This document shows, piece by piece, positions 33,241 through 45,900 of a stretch of 64,000 nt of DNA. Under the pieces are notes generated by a model. That model did not search any database and had not been told where the DNA came from. It saw only the letters and a list, made by a program, of their open reading frames with translations. The position numbers and the translations under genes are program-made. Within the stretch, counting starts at the first letter, position 1; every line of letters begins with the position of its first letter. The DNA comes from Orobanche coerulescens (taxonomy: Eukaryota; Streptophyta; Magnoliopsida; Lamiales; Orobanchaceae): assembly GCA_033398695.1 (NCBI GenBank), contig CM065802.1, forward strand, positions 147,980,096-148,044,095, read 5' to 3'.

Positions 33241-35121
33241 ATCTCCCACTTTCACCCAATGCCGTACATCATGGTATCCAATAACCATGTTCTTCAGATG
33301 TCTTTCCAAGACCGCCTGAGATAACGGCTTAGTTAGTGGGTCAGAGACATTGTCTTCTGTGTCTACTCTTTGCAACGAAACATATCCCTTTTCAAACATC
33401 TCTCGAATGATGTGATACTTTATCTCTATATGATTGGTGTTGTGATGAGCCCTTGGCTCCTTGGCTTGGGCGACAGCTCCATCATTATCACAGTATAGTG
33501 ATATAGGCAGCTCCGCATTAGGCGCCACTTGAAGTTCTTGCACAAACTTCTGCATCCAAAATGCTTCCGTGCTAGCCTCTGAGGCAGCTTGGTACTCTGC
33601 TTGGTAGGTGGAATCTGCAGTAGTGCTTTGCTTGGAGCTTCTCCAAGATACTGCTCCTCCATTTAGAGTAAACAAATACCCAGATGTTGACTTAGAGTCA
33701 TCCTTATCTCCTTGAAAATCAGAATCAGTGAATCCAACCACCTTCAGTTCTCCAGCACCGTAAGTAAGAACCAAATCTCTAGTTATTCTCAAGTACTTAA
33801 GAATGTTCTTGACGGCAGTCCAGTATTCCCTTCTCGGGTTTGCTTGAAAATGACTTACCATACTAACAGCATAGGCTAAGTCCAGTCTCGTGCACAACAT
33901 AGCGCACATGAGGTTACCCACTGCCAAGGCATAGGGCACTTTACTCATCTCTCTTTTGTCTTCCTCACTTTGAGGACACATTTTCGTGGTGAAAAGAATT
34001 CCATGTCGTATGGGAAGGAACCCTCTTTTAGATTCATCCATCTTGAATCTTCTCAGGATTTTATCTATATAGAGGGCTTGGGAAAGTCCTATCATTCTTC
34101 GCGGTCTATCTCTGTAAAGACATATCCCTAGAATATAGGAAGCTTCTCCGAAGTCTTTCATGGAGAACATTTTATAAAGCCAAGCTTTCACAGTGCTGAG
34201 CATTGCTATGTTATTTCCTATAAGTAGAATATCATCTACATATAGTACTAAGAATGCAATGTTGCTCCCACTGACCTTTTTGTAAATACATGGATCCTCC
34301 TCATTTCGCACGAAGTCAAAGTCCAAGATTGGTTCATCAAATCGAAGGTTCCAACTCCGAGAAGCTTGCTTCAGTCCATAAATGGCTAGCTGCAGCTTAT
34401 ACACCTTATGAATATTAGATTTGGACACAAAACCATTAGGCTGTTCTATGTATATTTCCTCCTCGAGGTATCCATTTAGAAAATCCGTTTTGACGTCCAT
34501 TTGCCATATTTCATAATCGTAATGGGCAACAATGGCAAGCATCATGTAAATCGACTTGATCATAGCTACGGGCGAGAAGGTGTCATGATAATCGATCCCT
34601 TCCCTTTGGCTATAACCCTTTGCCACAAGCCTAGCCTTATAGGCGTCAACATTGACATCTCCATCGGTCTTCCTCTTATAGATCCATTTACTTCCAATAG
34701 GCTTCATGCCAGTTGGTAGATCTACTAGAGTCCAGACCTGATTGGCATGTATCGAGTCTATCCCAGCTTCCATTTCTTCTTGCCATTTAACAGAGTCCAC
34801 ATCCACTATCATTTGGTCATAGGTGACAGGGTCGTCCTCACATCTATCAGGTGCATCGTGGATACCCAGTTCCTCGACATGTGTATTGCCATACCTCTCA
34901 GGTAAGTGAGACACCCTATCAGACCTACGAAGTGGAGGTTGTGTTACAATAGGTTCGGTTCGTGATCCCTGATCAGATGTCTCCTCAGGAGTTTCATTAT
35001 GCTCTTCCAAGGAGATATTTCTACCTGAGCCACCTTCCTGAATGAACTCATCCTCAAGGAAGTGCTCTTGTAAATCCACAACGACCCTATGGTCTTCTGG
35101 CATGTAGATTAGGTAACCCAT
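33235..35121 (-). CDS. pol: Copia pol C-terminal part: reverse transcriptase and RNase H (628 codons open)
   Basis: The frame is open from 35121 to the stop at 33235-33237. It begins in the linker after integrase, then RT: WKWIYKRK-like segment (KWIYKRKTDGDV, codons about 143-154), QMDVKTDFLNGYLEEEIYIEQP, the catalytic YVDDILLIGN near codon 295, and SYILGICLYRD. RNase H follows: TDSDFQGDKDDSKSTSGY (Asp), AEYQAASEA (Glu) and LPISLYCDNDGA. The stop codon TAA is made by the first bases of the LTR (GAT TGT TAA). All catalytic residues appear present. It is part of a polyprotein and has no start codon of its own. Confidence 0.9.
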   Translation of the reverse strand: MGYLIYMPEDHRVVVDLQEHFLEDEFIQEGGSGRNISLEEHNETPEETSDQGSRTEPIVTQPPLRRSDRVSHLPERYGNTHVEELGIHDAPDRCEDDPVTYDQMIVDVDSVKWQEEMEAGIDSIHANQVWTLVDLPTGMKPIGSKWIYKRKTDGDVNVDAYKARLVAKGYSQREGIDYHDTFSPVAMIKSIYMMLAIVAHYDYEIWQMDVKTDFLNGYLEEEIYIEQPNGFVSKSNIHKVYKLQLAIYGLKQASRSWNLRFDEPILDFDFVRNEEDPCIYKKVSGSNIAFLVLYVDDILLIGNNIAMLSTVKAWLYKMFSMKDFGEASYILGICLYRDRPRRMIGLSQALYIDKILRRFKMDESKRGFLPIRHGILFTTKMCPQSEEDKREMSKVPYALAVGNLMCAMLCTRLDLAYAVSMVSHFQANPRREYWTAVKNILKYLRITRDLVLTYGAGELKVVGFTDSDFQGDKDDSKSTSGYLFTLNGGAVSWRSSKQSTTADSTYQAEYQAASEASTEAFWMQKFVQELQVAPNAELPISLYCDNDGAVAQAKEPRAHHNTNHIEIKYHIIREMFEKGYVSLQRVDTEDNVSDPLTKPLSQAVLERHLKNMVIGYHDVRHWVKVGDC

Positions 35122-35238
35122 CGAGTCCTATGGGTATCCAATGAAACGTCCCTTGACTGACCTCGCTTCCAGTTTGTCCACCTTAGCCTTCTTGACATAG
35201 GCTGGACATCCCCAAATCCTTATGTGATTAAGACATGG

Positions 35239-36003
35239 TTACTTACCCTTCCACATCTCATGCGGAGTGATAGGAACGGATTTGGAAGGACATCTATTAA
35301 GGATATCGGTAGAGGTAAGTAAGGCATACCCCCATAAGGAAATTGGTAAATCAGTGTAATTCAACATGGAGGGGACCATGTCCAACAAAGTCCGATTTCT
35401 CCTTTCTGAAACACCATTTAATTGTGGGGTTCCTGGCGGCATGAATTGTGAAACTATTCCATGTTCCTTAAGGAACTCATCAAACTCTGTGCTCATATAT
35501 TCACCACCTCGGTCGGACCAAAGTGCTTTGATATGACATCTAGTCTGTTTTTCAACTAGGGCCTTAAATTCTTTGAATTTAGTAAAGGCTTAGGATTTAT
35601 GTTTCATTAAGTACACAATCCCATACCTAGTATGATCATCTGTGAACGTTATGAAATATTGATATCCATCTCGGGATGCTTCCAAAGCACCACAAATGTC
35701 GGTATGTATCAACCCAAGTATTTCAGCAGCCCTTTCAAATGTCCCTGTGAAGAGGGACTTAGTCATTTTGCCTCTAAGGCAGGATTCACAAGTTGGATAG
35801 GGTTCTAAACCCAATGGACTTAAAAGTCCATCTTTCTCCATTTTGTGAACCTTGGTCTGACCAATGTGACCAAGTCTAAGGTGCCACTTAAGAGCTTGAT
35901 TAGTATCTTGCCTGCCACGTTTCCTAGTTATAGTGTTCACTGCTGTTTTATTTTGTAAGTTCAGATGATATAAACCATTGAACAATGTAGCTGTGCCAAC
36001 CAA
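35239..36003 (-). pseudogene. pol: Copia integrase of element C
   Basis: Two open pieces lie in the same frame as the RT. The first (36003-35590) has the pre-integrase HLRLGHIGQ and CESCLRGKMTKS, giving the H-H-C-C zinc site, then HTDICGALEAS (first catalytic Asp) and FTDDHTRYGIVYLM. The second (35496-35239) has GTPQLNGVSERRNRTLLDM with the catalytic Glu. A stop at 35590-35592 and sequence near 35500-35590 interrupt the region of the second Asp. A further break between 35238 and 35122 precedes the RT frame. Integrase joins element cDNA to host DNA. Confidence 0.85.
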
Positions 36004-36223
36004 TTTATTTCAAAAATAAATTTTACAACTACCATTGCCAATGAAGAAACAAAATCCTTTCCGGTCCAAGGATGGAATGGATACAATATTTTTATGGTAC
36101 TTCATCCAACATCAAAATAAAACTGGATTCTAAACCCAGTAGAATTGATCCAATATCGGTTGCCTCGACAGTTTGTCCGCTTCTGACAGTGATCATTACT
36201 TCCCCAGCTTCAAGTTTTCTACT

Positions 36224-37165
36224 TCATTCCAGATCCTGATTCATAGTACAAATATGAGAAGTATCAGCTGAATCTAGAATCCATGAAGCAGAATATACAG
36301 TAGCGGGATAATTGGTTTCAAAAACAAAAAGTTTCGTACCTGATGCGCCATTAATCTTGGGACAAGTCCTACGCCAGTGGCCCAGCTCACCACATTCAAG
36401 ACATTTGTCCATAGGTTTTGGACCGCCTACCCTCTGAACCTTTTGGGCCTTACTTTTGCCTTTCTGCACCCCTTTCTTGGGTTTATACTGCTCGTAGGTC
36501 TTTTTCTTTTTGTTCTTGGACCTCCGAGGCCCAGAAGAAATCACAAGAGCAGCCTCTCTCGGTTTAGTCTTCATGTTAGACTGTGTCGTCACCAGTTTAT
36601 TCATTAGCCTAGCTAATGTGCATGAAATCTCATTACAGTTAAAATTCATTACTAACTTCATGAAGAAGTCAGGCGGAGATTGAAGGATGAGATCAATCTG
36701 AAGGGACAAATCCATATGAAAGTTGAGCACCTCGAGCCTCTCAATCATAGAGATCATCTTGGGGATGTGGTCTCCCACTTTCTCCCCTTATTTCATCATA
36801 GCACTAAATAACTACTTCGATATCTCATATCTAGCAGTCCTACTATGCTCTCCATAAAGCTCGGTCAATTGTGGGATAATCTGCCTAGCTGAAGTTATTT
36901 TCTCATGCGCTCTCTGCATCTCATTAGTCATTGAGCCCATCATAAAGCCACGGACCATCATGTCATCCTTGACCCATTTTTCATGGACGTCAATCTCTTC
37001 CTGATTATCCCTAGTCCGGACTGGAGTTGGTGGAATGTTTACCTCCAAGACGTATCCCATAGACTCCATACTGGGTACAATCATCAGATTCCGAAACCAG
37101 TCAACGAAGTTGGGGCCAGTTAGGAGATTCTTTTCAAGTAGTATTGCAATTAGGTTCTTAGCCAT
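36224..37165 (-). pseudogene. gag: Copia gag and protease of element C
   Basis: The start is the ATG at 37165 (MAKNLIAILLEKNLLTG), the usual beginning of copia capsids, with FVDWFRNLMIVPSMESMGYVLE. A stop at 36812-36814 and a few codons separate the second half (36778-36224): FFMKLVMNFNCNE, basic linker, zinc knuckle CLECGELGHWRRTC and protease WILDSADTSHICTM. The protease box is normally DSGATSH, so Gly-Ala has become Ala-Asp here. This frame differs from that of integrase and RT, so a frameshift lies between 36224 and 36003. Confidence 0.85.
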
Positions 37166-38402
37166 TTTAGAGAGATATAGTTACGTTTCTCTGCATTGAT
37201 ATATATACAAGATTGAATTAGTGACTTGTCTTATTATGACCGAGTATAGAATTTAAGGGCTTGGGTAATTCTTATATCGGCTCCCACTAATTTTATCGGA
37301 ATTACACACTCCCATGTTATAACCCGGAAGTCATGGTAAGATAGACTTCCTAGTGGTGATCAAGTTCTTTACAAATTTTAACAGACGCAACCTGTCAGGT
37401 TTCTTGCCTATTAATTTCTGTAAAGTGGTGTCCAATACCAACCCGTCAAACGGGTGATTCGATCTTCTTTTATCCCTAGTCTTCATGCCCTTAACCTATC
37501 AGGTTTCTTGGCAATCTAGACTATCTAAGTTGTTGACCATCAACGTCTAATCAGTTTGACTATTGAATCTCACCCGGCAACCTATCAGGTTTCTAGGGGT
37601 GAAATTTATCACCAACCGAAGGCATCTAATGCACTCAAGAATTTTTCAACCTCTACCAAATATACTACCCCGATAACTCGAAAGCATAGCACACCAGCTC
37701 GGGTATCAATTTTCTACGAGTTTGATGGAGGATAGAAAACCTCGTAACCTTTTTCAAACTGTCTGTTTGTTGTCGGGAGAATTTCGCAATTAATGTTACA
37801 CTTTGCACATTAATTAATTTATAAGCGCGTTTGTTCGTCAATCATTCAAAATGAAAAACAATAAATAGCAACCTAGTTACTTCCAACATATAGATCATGG
37901 ACCTTTTCCTAAGTACTGGCCAAGCGAATGGCCCAATAAAGAAAAATAAAAATGTCTTCGATTCTTCGTCTTCTTGGTCGGTTGTCTTCGATCTTCGTCA
38001 TAGCCAAATAAATAATTACATCATAGAAAAAATGCATCCTAATATACATATTTTCTAGTAAAAATAAATAGGCTCAAAACGGCCTTTACAACCCATTCGA
38101 ATCGAACAAATCAAAACTAAGTCCACGAGCTATATCACCATCACATAAGGATTCCACACAACATGTAATGGCAATGAAATTAAATAATTAATTTTAAATA
38201 TATTAATCCAATCAATCTATAAAATTAATCTATTCAATTTCTACAATATTAATCCAGTTAATATATATTGGTGCGAATCAAACATTCGGATGTGAACGTT
38301 TATCGCATGCGACGCAACGAAAGTGTATTTTGTGAATTTAGAACACGAATAATAATTTTGATGTATAGAACACAACGTAAAAATTGTCCGAAAGTAGGGC
38401 AA
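37166..38402 (-). other. 5' leader of copia element C, gag-proximal part
   Basis: The region between gag and the F insertion has no coding pattern. About 37560-38070 is similar to 47840-48340 of element D (for example ACTACCCCGATAACTCG and GTTACACTTTGCACATTAA), so both are long leaders of related copia elements. A piece at 38160-38260 resembles 51047-51150 on the far side of the nest. Confidence 0.65.
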
Positions 38403-38603
38403 TATAATATCCGACGGAAATTCTTGCTTACTGTTGTATTATTCGGATAATTCAATACTGTTGTACTCTTATTGTATTTGTTTAATGTTTATTGATGTTG
38501 GAATATATCATAATAGACTTAATCAAAAAACTATCACTTGCACTATGATTGAATTTTCAGCGTTGTAGAGATAAGTGCATTTTTGGGCTAGTAATTCTGT
38601 ACT

Positions 38604-38921
38604 TAACGTACGCTAACGCTTTAGCATAACGTACGCTAAGATTTACATACGTAAGGAGGTGCCTTTTACGTACGTAATACTTGTAGTCGTATCCGATCTC
38701 AACTTTCGGTGTGTGGGGTCGGGCGTGATTCAAATATCTGATCTTTTGGAGGCAACCTAGTTGACCTACATTACGTACGTAATGCTCCAAGCGATAACGT
38801 ACGTAATGATGTTCGTATTTTAGTCCAGTAGCCTCTGAAATTAGCTTACGTACGTAACACTTTTGGTGTAGCGTACGTAAAGGTGCTAACGGACGTTATC
38901 ATTGGTGAATAACTTACGTAA
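38604..38921 (+). repeat. TTACG-TA-CGTAA palindrome doublets in U3 of the 5' LTR of F
   Basis: Ten units form five doublets: 38604/38627, 38643/38666, 38771/38795, 38846/38869 and 38887/38910, with within-pair steps of 23, 23, 24, 23 and 23 bp. Units are TTACGTACGTAA, TAACGTACGTAA or mixed forms such as TAACGTACGCTA and TAGCGTACGTAA. Confidence 0.9.
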
Positions 38922-38934
38922 CGAACTGTGCTGT

Positions 38935-38942
38935 TATAAAAA
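38935..38942 (+). promoter_or_regulatory. TATA box of the 5' LTR of F
   Basis: TATAAAAA lies 13 bp after the last palindrome (38910-38921). The 3' LTR has the same gap (46849-46860 to 46874-46881). Confidence 0.8.
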
Positions 38943-41181
38943 GACAACTTGTGTCTTTCATTTTGCACGTTCAACTTCGTTATTTCTCCAGTATAAGCAT
39001 CCCCCTGCCTCCCTAGATCACTTCTACCTTCTTTCCACTTGTGTTTGAGCTATACATCTTGGTTTGGAGCTTGTTGATTGGAAGTTTGGAGTCATTCTTG
39101 AAGCTTAGGGTGTGTTCTTGTGATTTTGGTGTAGTGCTCTTCATTTCTGAAGGTATGTTATATGAATTCACTCTATAATTTTGTAGTTATAATGTTAGTG
39201 ATAATATATACTCCACCTAATGTTAAATCAATCCAGATAAACATGGTTGTAGTTAAGTTTTTCAACAACTTAATGATGAATATGGAGAACAAGGTTTGAT
39301 ATGGTGAATTCTTGATGTTTTAAATGGTAGTAATCATGGCTAATAGAAACTCACTCTCCTTGCTGAACTATTAACATTACTAGGATGATGATATTCATTA
39401 AATTCATTTTAGATAGGCTAATGTGTAGAATTTTTATCATTATATTGAATCAACTATCATGTTTAGAGAGATTTTGAACTAGATGAACCTAGGTTCCTCA
39501 TTAGAATTGGTTGAACCTTGGATTTCATCAACATAAGATTATAGTTCAGAGATGTTAATTCACCTTGATGAAGTTTTCGTAATGATCTTGTGATGCATAA
39601 CTCAACTATATCACTAAACTAACTTGATGAGCTCATAATCGATGAACATAGTATTAATTTTACAAACTCATGATTCGTTGAGCAATGATAATCACCGAGT
39701 AACCTTCATTTTAATCAATGTTTTATGAACGTAGTTGTTCGGATTATATCTTTCAAAATATTGATGTTGATTTTAAGAAATTCTATCAGCATATCCATTT
39801 TAGCAAGTTCTCCTTGAGGATTCTCCTTGATAAATGCTCATTCATTTGAACCACATGAGTGATTGAGAGCACATTGAATGATAACCAATAATGAGTATAA
39901 ATTGAAGTTAGTATGAATCTTTGAAATGGAATTAATGCAAAGATAGTTGAACTAAGTGAATTGAATTTAGGAGATAGTTATGAAAATGTGTTATTGAATG
40001 GATTGTATCCCTTACAAGGTTGATTGTTCGAGTAACCGATATTAAGTCGAGGACCGTTCGTTCGTTTGTCAAGGAAGGACTATTTTCGCCTCCGTATTGA
40101 GGCAAGTTATCTTGCTTGGTTATAATAATGTTTGGATTCTTGTGATGATTATGCGTTTCGTGTATATGAAACACTTATGAAATTGTGATCCGTGAATTGA
40201 TATTATTTTTGATGATGTCCTGTTTTCATCGTGGGATTACATTCCCAAATTCATCATTTTGAACCATTGATGTCATTGATCCTAATTGTCATTTCGGTGA
40301 GTTTCTTGATCCTTAATCGGATATGTGATTTATTGAATTCGTTGTCATGTTGTATCGTGACATCTCCGGAATCATATCTGCATTCTGATTGGTCATTGTG
40401 TAGGATTTTTAGCCAGGCACATATATAGTCATGCGTGGATATTTCCGCATTGGACTGTGCACACGAGACGTAGTTCGTGAGGCTAATTAGGTACATTGTC
40501 CCACGTATATCCTAGATTCCATATACGGGGTGGACATGTGCACTGACACATTTCTGGATCGGGCGTACTGTGATATCCATCTTTGAGCCATACTATTTTG
40601 GTCGTTCATAGTCCATTTATATATTTGGATGTGTTCGAGGTTTTGTGACTAAGCGTTCATATGCCCGAGGGGTATGTTCGTTAGTCGGGTTGTTTTCCTT
40701 GAAATCTTATATGTGTGAATTGTATAACATCTTGAGACACCATTTATCATGTATATCTGACCCTGTGTTGGGCGAAATACTTGAGTTGTATTTTAGGTCG
40801 AGGAAAAGGCAAGGCACGGGAAGATCATAGTGATGGCGAAGGGTTCGAAGGATACTAGTTCGGGGGGCCCAAGTCTTTTGTTGTCCGGTCATGTTCATAC
40901 CGTGTAATGTTATCTTTCCGCTTCATTTTAATTATGAACAAATGTATTGTTATTTAAAGTATATTCCATCTTCATATGGGTTATACTTATATTTTGGATC
41001 CTGTGTACAATAAGGCCGTTGGCCATAATACTGTAAACTCATAATCATAGTAAGTACTATGTATTGTGGTTCGGTATCACATGTATTGTGTATTTAAGTT
41101 ATATTTCGGGTATCGCCTGGTGGGTCCCAGTGTGGGGTCCATGACACTGTAATCGCCGCCTTATTGGGGTGTTACAGAAGA

Positions 41182-41193
41182 TGGTATCAGAGA
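41182..41193 (+). other. primer-binding site of element F
   Basis: TGGTATCAGAGA, complementary to tRNA-Met except for the last base, lies five bases after the LTR end. Confidence 0.88.
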
Positions 41194-41622
41194 TAGTCAT
41201 TTTTTCTTTTTCTTTTGAGTCTTTGTGTATTGAACTAGTATCAAGAAACCTTCGTGTCACGTGTGACCCGTGCGAGCGCCTGATCCTACGAGCCAAATGC
41301 GGTACGTACTTTATGAGCCATTATTTAATTACTGACATGATATTGATATCAGAATGGATCTCTTTGTTGATCTTGGAATCTTAAGGATTTGTGGCAGGAA
41401 TTATCTTATTGATGATATGAAGAAAATTTTGGATTGATCATATGATTGAAATTGTTCGACTCAACATCAAAATGATATTCTGTGTGGCCCTCGTACTGTC
41501 GATAATTCATTACGAACTGTTTTCTTGAATATGTAATTTCTTGTTGCTATTAACTTATCATAAATTCTGATTGGTATCATGAACTGTACTTATGGTTATC
41601 TTTACGAATTTATTCTTTCAGT

Positions 41623-42939
41623 ATGGAAAGAAATTTGAGAGGCCGTGGCATAGGGGGACGAGGCCGCGGAAGGGGCCGAATCCCGATACCACGAGCCAAC
41701 AGGCGTGCGAATGCAGAGCATAGTTCCGCAGGCAGTGATTCGCCTTCTAGGGACCAATCGCACCACACTGGACGCGAGGATGCTCGTGTCGATCCTTACG
41801 CTGTGATGCAGGGTATGATGGCTCAGATGACCCAAATGGGTCAGTTAATGGAAACTATGCAGAGAGCTGCTACCGACCAACATCAGGGGCCACCTCCTGT
41901 ACATGGCGGACCGGTGAGTCGGATCATCAGCGACATCTCTCGCCAGCGACCCCCGATTTTTGAAGGTTCCTCTGAGCCTACTGATATCGTGCATTGGATT
42001 GAGCACTTCGAGGAATTGTTCGATATGGTAGACTGTCCAGCAGAGAATCGCGTCTCCATAGCAGCTTACTACCTAGGCAAGTGCGCCCTCACTTGGTGGC
42101 TTTCGGTGAGGCCAGCTGATGGCGTATGTACTTGGGAGGAATTTAAGAATATCATGCTAGACCGTTACTATCCGGGTCCTCTCCGCGAGGCCAAACTATC
42201 AGAATTGCTGAATCCAGACCCGTCCGAAGATGATGACGTACTATCTATTGCCGAGAAATTCCAGGCACTTCTTCTTTTTGCCGCGACGATTGTCCGAACG
42301 GAGGCTGATAAGATCAAATACTTTCTTAAAAGGCTTAAACCCCGAATGAGAATGCAGCTGTTGAACCATCACTGTGCGACCCTACCGGAGTTCATTGAGA
42401 AAGCTCTGGAGTACGAATTGACCATGAAAGAAATTTCCAAGAAGCAACCACAGTCTAACAACAAGAAATTCAGGAACCAGAACCAGACAGACAGCAACCG
42501 GGGAACATTCAAGAGGCCCCAACCAGTGCCAAATCCTTCTAAACGGCAACCCATGGCGTCGAAGCCAACTGGATCGCAACCTCGAGTAGTCAGCTTATTT
42601 GTTGTGTGCTATAACTGTGGAGACCAGGGGCACATCAATTCGAAATGCCCAAGGCCAGCCGTGGCATGCCATACTTGTGGGAAGAATGGACATCGTGCTC
42701 GTTATTGTAGGAGTGGACCAGGACGTACTCCAGCGGCACCTCATGCTCCAGTTCAGTCTTCCGTCCAGGACCGTGTACCTCCGTCTGCTTCTTATCAGAC
42801 TACCGGGGCAAACAGAGGAATGGGCCGTGGAAATCAAGCTGGTGCATCTGGTACTGGGGCTGCAAAACCCAGGGTCTATGAGATGAAGAAGGCTAACGAT
42901 CCCGAAGCCAGCATGATTACAGGTACTCTCGAGATTTGA
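41623..42939 (+). CDS. gag: gag of element F (438 aa) with two zinc knuckles
   Basis: A complete open frame starts at MERNLRGRGIGGRGRGRGR, the Arg-Gly leader of this chromovirus group, 447 bp after the LTR. The capsid domain has FEGSSEPTDIVHWIEHFEELFD (residues about 110-130) and WEEFKNIMLDRYYPGPLREAK (about 180-200). The basic linker is followed by CYNCGDQGHINSKC and CHTCGKNGHRARYC near residues 328-367. It ends at a TGA; the protease continues in the same frame directly after it, so the TGA is likely a nonsense change or a gag-pol boundary. Gag would assemble particles and bind RNA. Confidence 0.9.
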   Translation: MERNLRGRGIGGRGRGRGRIPIPRANRRANAEHSSAGSDSPSRDQSHHTGREDARVDPYAVMQGMMAQMTQMGQLMETMQRAATDQHQGPPPVHGGPVSRIISDISRQRPPIFEGSSEPTDIVHWIEHFEELFDMVDCPAENRVSIAAYYLGKCALTWWLSVRPADGVCTWEEFKNIMLDRYYPGPLREAKLSELLNPDPSEDDDVLSIAEKFQALLLFAATIVRTEADKIKYFLKRLKPRMRMQLLNHHCATLPEFIEKALEYELTMKEISKKQPQSNNKKFRNQNQTDSNRGTFKRPQPVPNPSKRQPMASKPTGSQPRVVSLFVVCYNCGDQGHINSKCPRPAVACHTCGKNGHRARYCRSGPGRTPAAPHAPVQSSVQDRVPPSASYQTTGANRGMGRGNQAGASGTGAAKPRVYEMKKANDPEASMITGTLEI

Positions 42940-45900
42940 TCTCAGCCTATCTGTGTTCTTTTTGATACTAGTGCTTCACACTCCTTTTTATCTGCTTCTT
43001 GTTTGAGTCGTTTTCAATTAGATCATGTTACCAATTATGAACCTTATATAATTGGTCTACCCGATGGTAGAAGAATTATTGGGAATCGTGAAGTGCAGAA
43101 CTGTTCGATTCGCATGAACGACCGTGAGTGGTTGTCGAATTTAATTATGGTCGATTTACCTAAAGATGATGTAATCTTGGGTATCGATTGGATGGACCGT
43201 CATGATGCCATACTTAGTGTCCGCAAACGAACAGTGACCGTCACATCTGACGATGGTGTTGAGTGTACCTTCCAGGGTGACAATCCCAGTCGCTCCGAGA
43301 GAGTCATCAGCGCTATGAAAGTAGTGAAAGTGCTTAATCAGGGGCGTATTGGATATTGGTGTTTCATGACCAAAGCAGCGGATCGACCAGTCGAATTGGC
43401 CGATATTCCGGTAGTCCGAGACTACCCAGACGTATTTCCAGATGAGTTGCCAGGCTTACCTCCACATCGTGATGTAGAGTTCAATATTGAGTTAGAGCCT
43501 GGTACGTCCACGCTTTCAAAAGCACTGTATCGTATGGCTCCGACTGAGATGCAGGAGCTGAAAAGCCAACTTGAGGATTTGACCGAGAAGGGATATATTA
43601 GACCTAGTTTGTCCCCTTGGGGAGCACCAGTACTATTTGTACGGAAGAAGGACGGATCCCTACGTCTGTGTATTGATTATCGTGAGCTGAACAGGGTAAC
43701 CATTAAGAACAAATATCCATTGCCGCGTATTGACGATTTATTGGATTAGCTTCAGGGGCTGCGGTGTTTTCTAAGATCGATTTGAGGTCTGGTTACCATC
43801 AGTTGAGGATTCGTGAGTCTGACATTTCGAAGACCGCTTTCCGTACTAGCTATGGGCATTATGAGTTCGTAGTGATGCCTTTTGGACTGACTAATGCACC
43901 GGCAGTATTCATGGAGTTGATGAATCGAGTCTTTATTAATTATCTGGATCACTTTGTAGTCGTTTTTATTGACGACATTCTGATCTACTCTCGTGACCAT
44001 GAAGAGCATGAGCGTCATCTCCATCTAGTTCTCGAGGCGTTAAGGCGGGAGCAACTTTATGGAAAATTTTCTAAATGTGAGTTCTGGGTGCGTGAAGTTA
44101 TCTTCCTCGGACATGTGATATCAGCTGATGGAGTGTGAGTAGACCCACAGAAGACAGAAGCTATCCGATACTAGCTACCACCAATGAACGTTAAGGAAGT
44201 ACGCAGTTTCTTGGGACTAGCAGGTTATTGCCGACGGTTCGTGGAAGGTTTTTCCAAAATTGCCCAACCAATGACTAAATTGCTGAGGAAGGATAAGAAG
44301 TATTTATGGTCAGAGGCATGTCAGCGGAGTTTTGATGAACTCAAGAGTCGGTTGATTTCGGCACCTATTTTGGTCCTACCGAAAGGAACGGAAGGATTTG
44401 TGGTGTATAGTAACGCATCTAAACAGGGCCTTGGATGTGTACTAATGCAGAACGGGAAGGTGATCTCCTATGCATCGAGACAGCTACGACCTTACGAGGT
44501 CAACTACCCCACCCATGATTTAGAACTTGCAGCCGTGGTGTTTGCTTTAAAAATCTGGCGTCATTATCTGTATGGAGTTACCTGTCAGATTTTTACCGAT
44601 CACAAGAGCCTGAAGTACATTTTTACTCAGAAGGAGTTAAACATGAGGCAGAGAAGGTGGCTAGAACTCATCAAAGATTATGATATCAATATCCTTTATC
44701 ATCCGGGTAAAGCAAATGTAGTTGCCGATGCTTTGAGTCGTAAAACAGTACAGGAGCAGATGCTTGCCCGCTTAACAGTTCAGGGAAAATTGCAGTTAGA
44801 GTTGGTGAGGCCAGAAATAGAAGTTTGGTTACAGCGTATTCAAGGACAACTCTGTACACTTGAGATTTCATCGTCCCTTGAGGATATAATTAAATTGAAG
44901 CAAGTTACGGACCCATTCTTATCTCGAGTTAGGAATGAAGTAACTCAGGGGAAAGCCCCTGGCTTTGTGATCCACGAGGATGGATTGATACGCTTCAGGA
45001 ACTGAGTTTGTGTACCCGCAGACGACGAATTAAGGAACTCTATCCTGAGAGTAGCTCATGCTACCTCATACTCCATTCACCCAGGTTCTAGCAAAATGTA
45101 TAAGGATTTGAAACAATATTATTAGTGGGGAGGTATGAAACGTGAAGTTGTAGAATTCGTTTTGAGGTGTTTAACCTGTCAACAAGTTAAGATTGAGCAT
45201 CAGCGACCCGCAGGAATGCTGAAACTACTCCCGATTCCCGAGTGGAAATGGGAGGACATATCGATGGATTTTATCACCAGCTTGCCGACAAGTCGACGAG
45301 GGATGAATACGATTTGGGTGATTGTGGATCGCTTGACCAAATCAGCCCACTTTCTAGAAATTAAAGACACTTGGGGACCCGAGAGATTGGCCCAGCTATT
45401 TATCAAAGAGATTGTAAGGTTACATGGTACCCCTAAGAGTATTGTATCAGATCGTGACGGGCGATTCGTGTCACATTTTTGGAAAGCAGTTCATCGTGCG
45501 ATGGGTACGCAATTGAACTTCAGCACAGCATTTCACCCGCAGACGGATGGTCAGACTGAGAGGACTATCCAAACTCTAGAGGATATGTTGAGAGCGTGCG
45601 TTCTCGATTGGAAGGATGACTGGGAGGCCCAACTACCTTTGGTGGAATTCACTTATAATAATAGCTGGCATGCTTCGATTCAAATGGCACCTTATGAAGC
45701 GTTGTATGGCCGTCGTTGTAGATCCCCTCTGTGTTGGGACGATCCATCTGAAACCTTAGGTACGGAACCCGATATGTTGTTAGCAGCCCGTGAGAAGATC
45801 GCTCTTATTAGGAGTCGTTTGTTGATGGCTCAAAGCCAACAGAAGTCTTACGCAGACAACCGCCGTCGACCACTTGAGTTCGAGGTCGGCGACCATGTCC

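Larger units (their letters stand above)
38403..41176 (+). repeat. 5' LTR of element F (2774 bp)
   Basis: It runs from (TG to TA)TAATATCCGACGG to TTGGGGTGTTACA. It carries the ACGTACGT-core array (38604-38921), a TATA box, and a long transcribed part. Over about 1.45 kb it matches the truncated 3' LTR with scattered substitutions. Small frames within (for example 40231-40428) look accidental. Confidence 0.92.
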
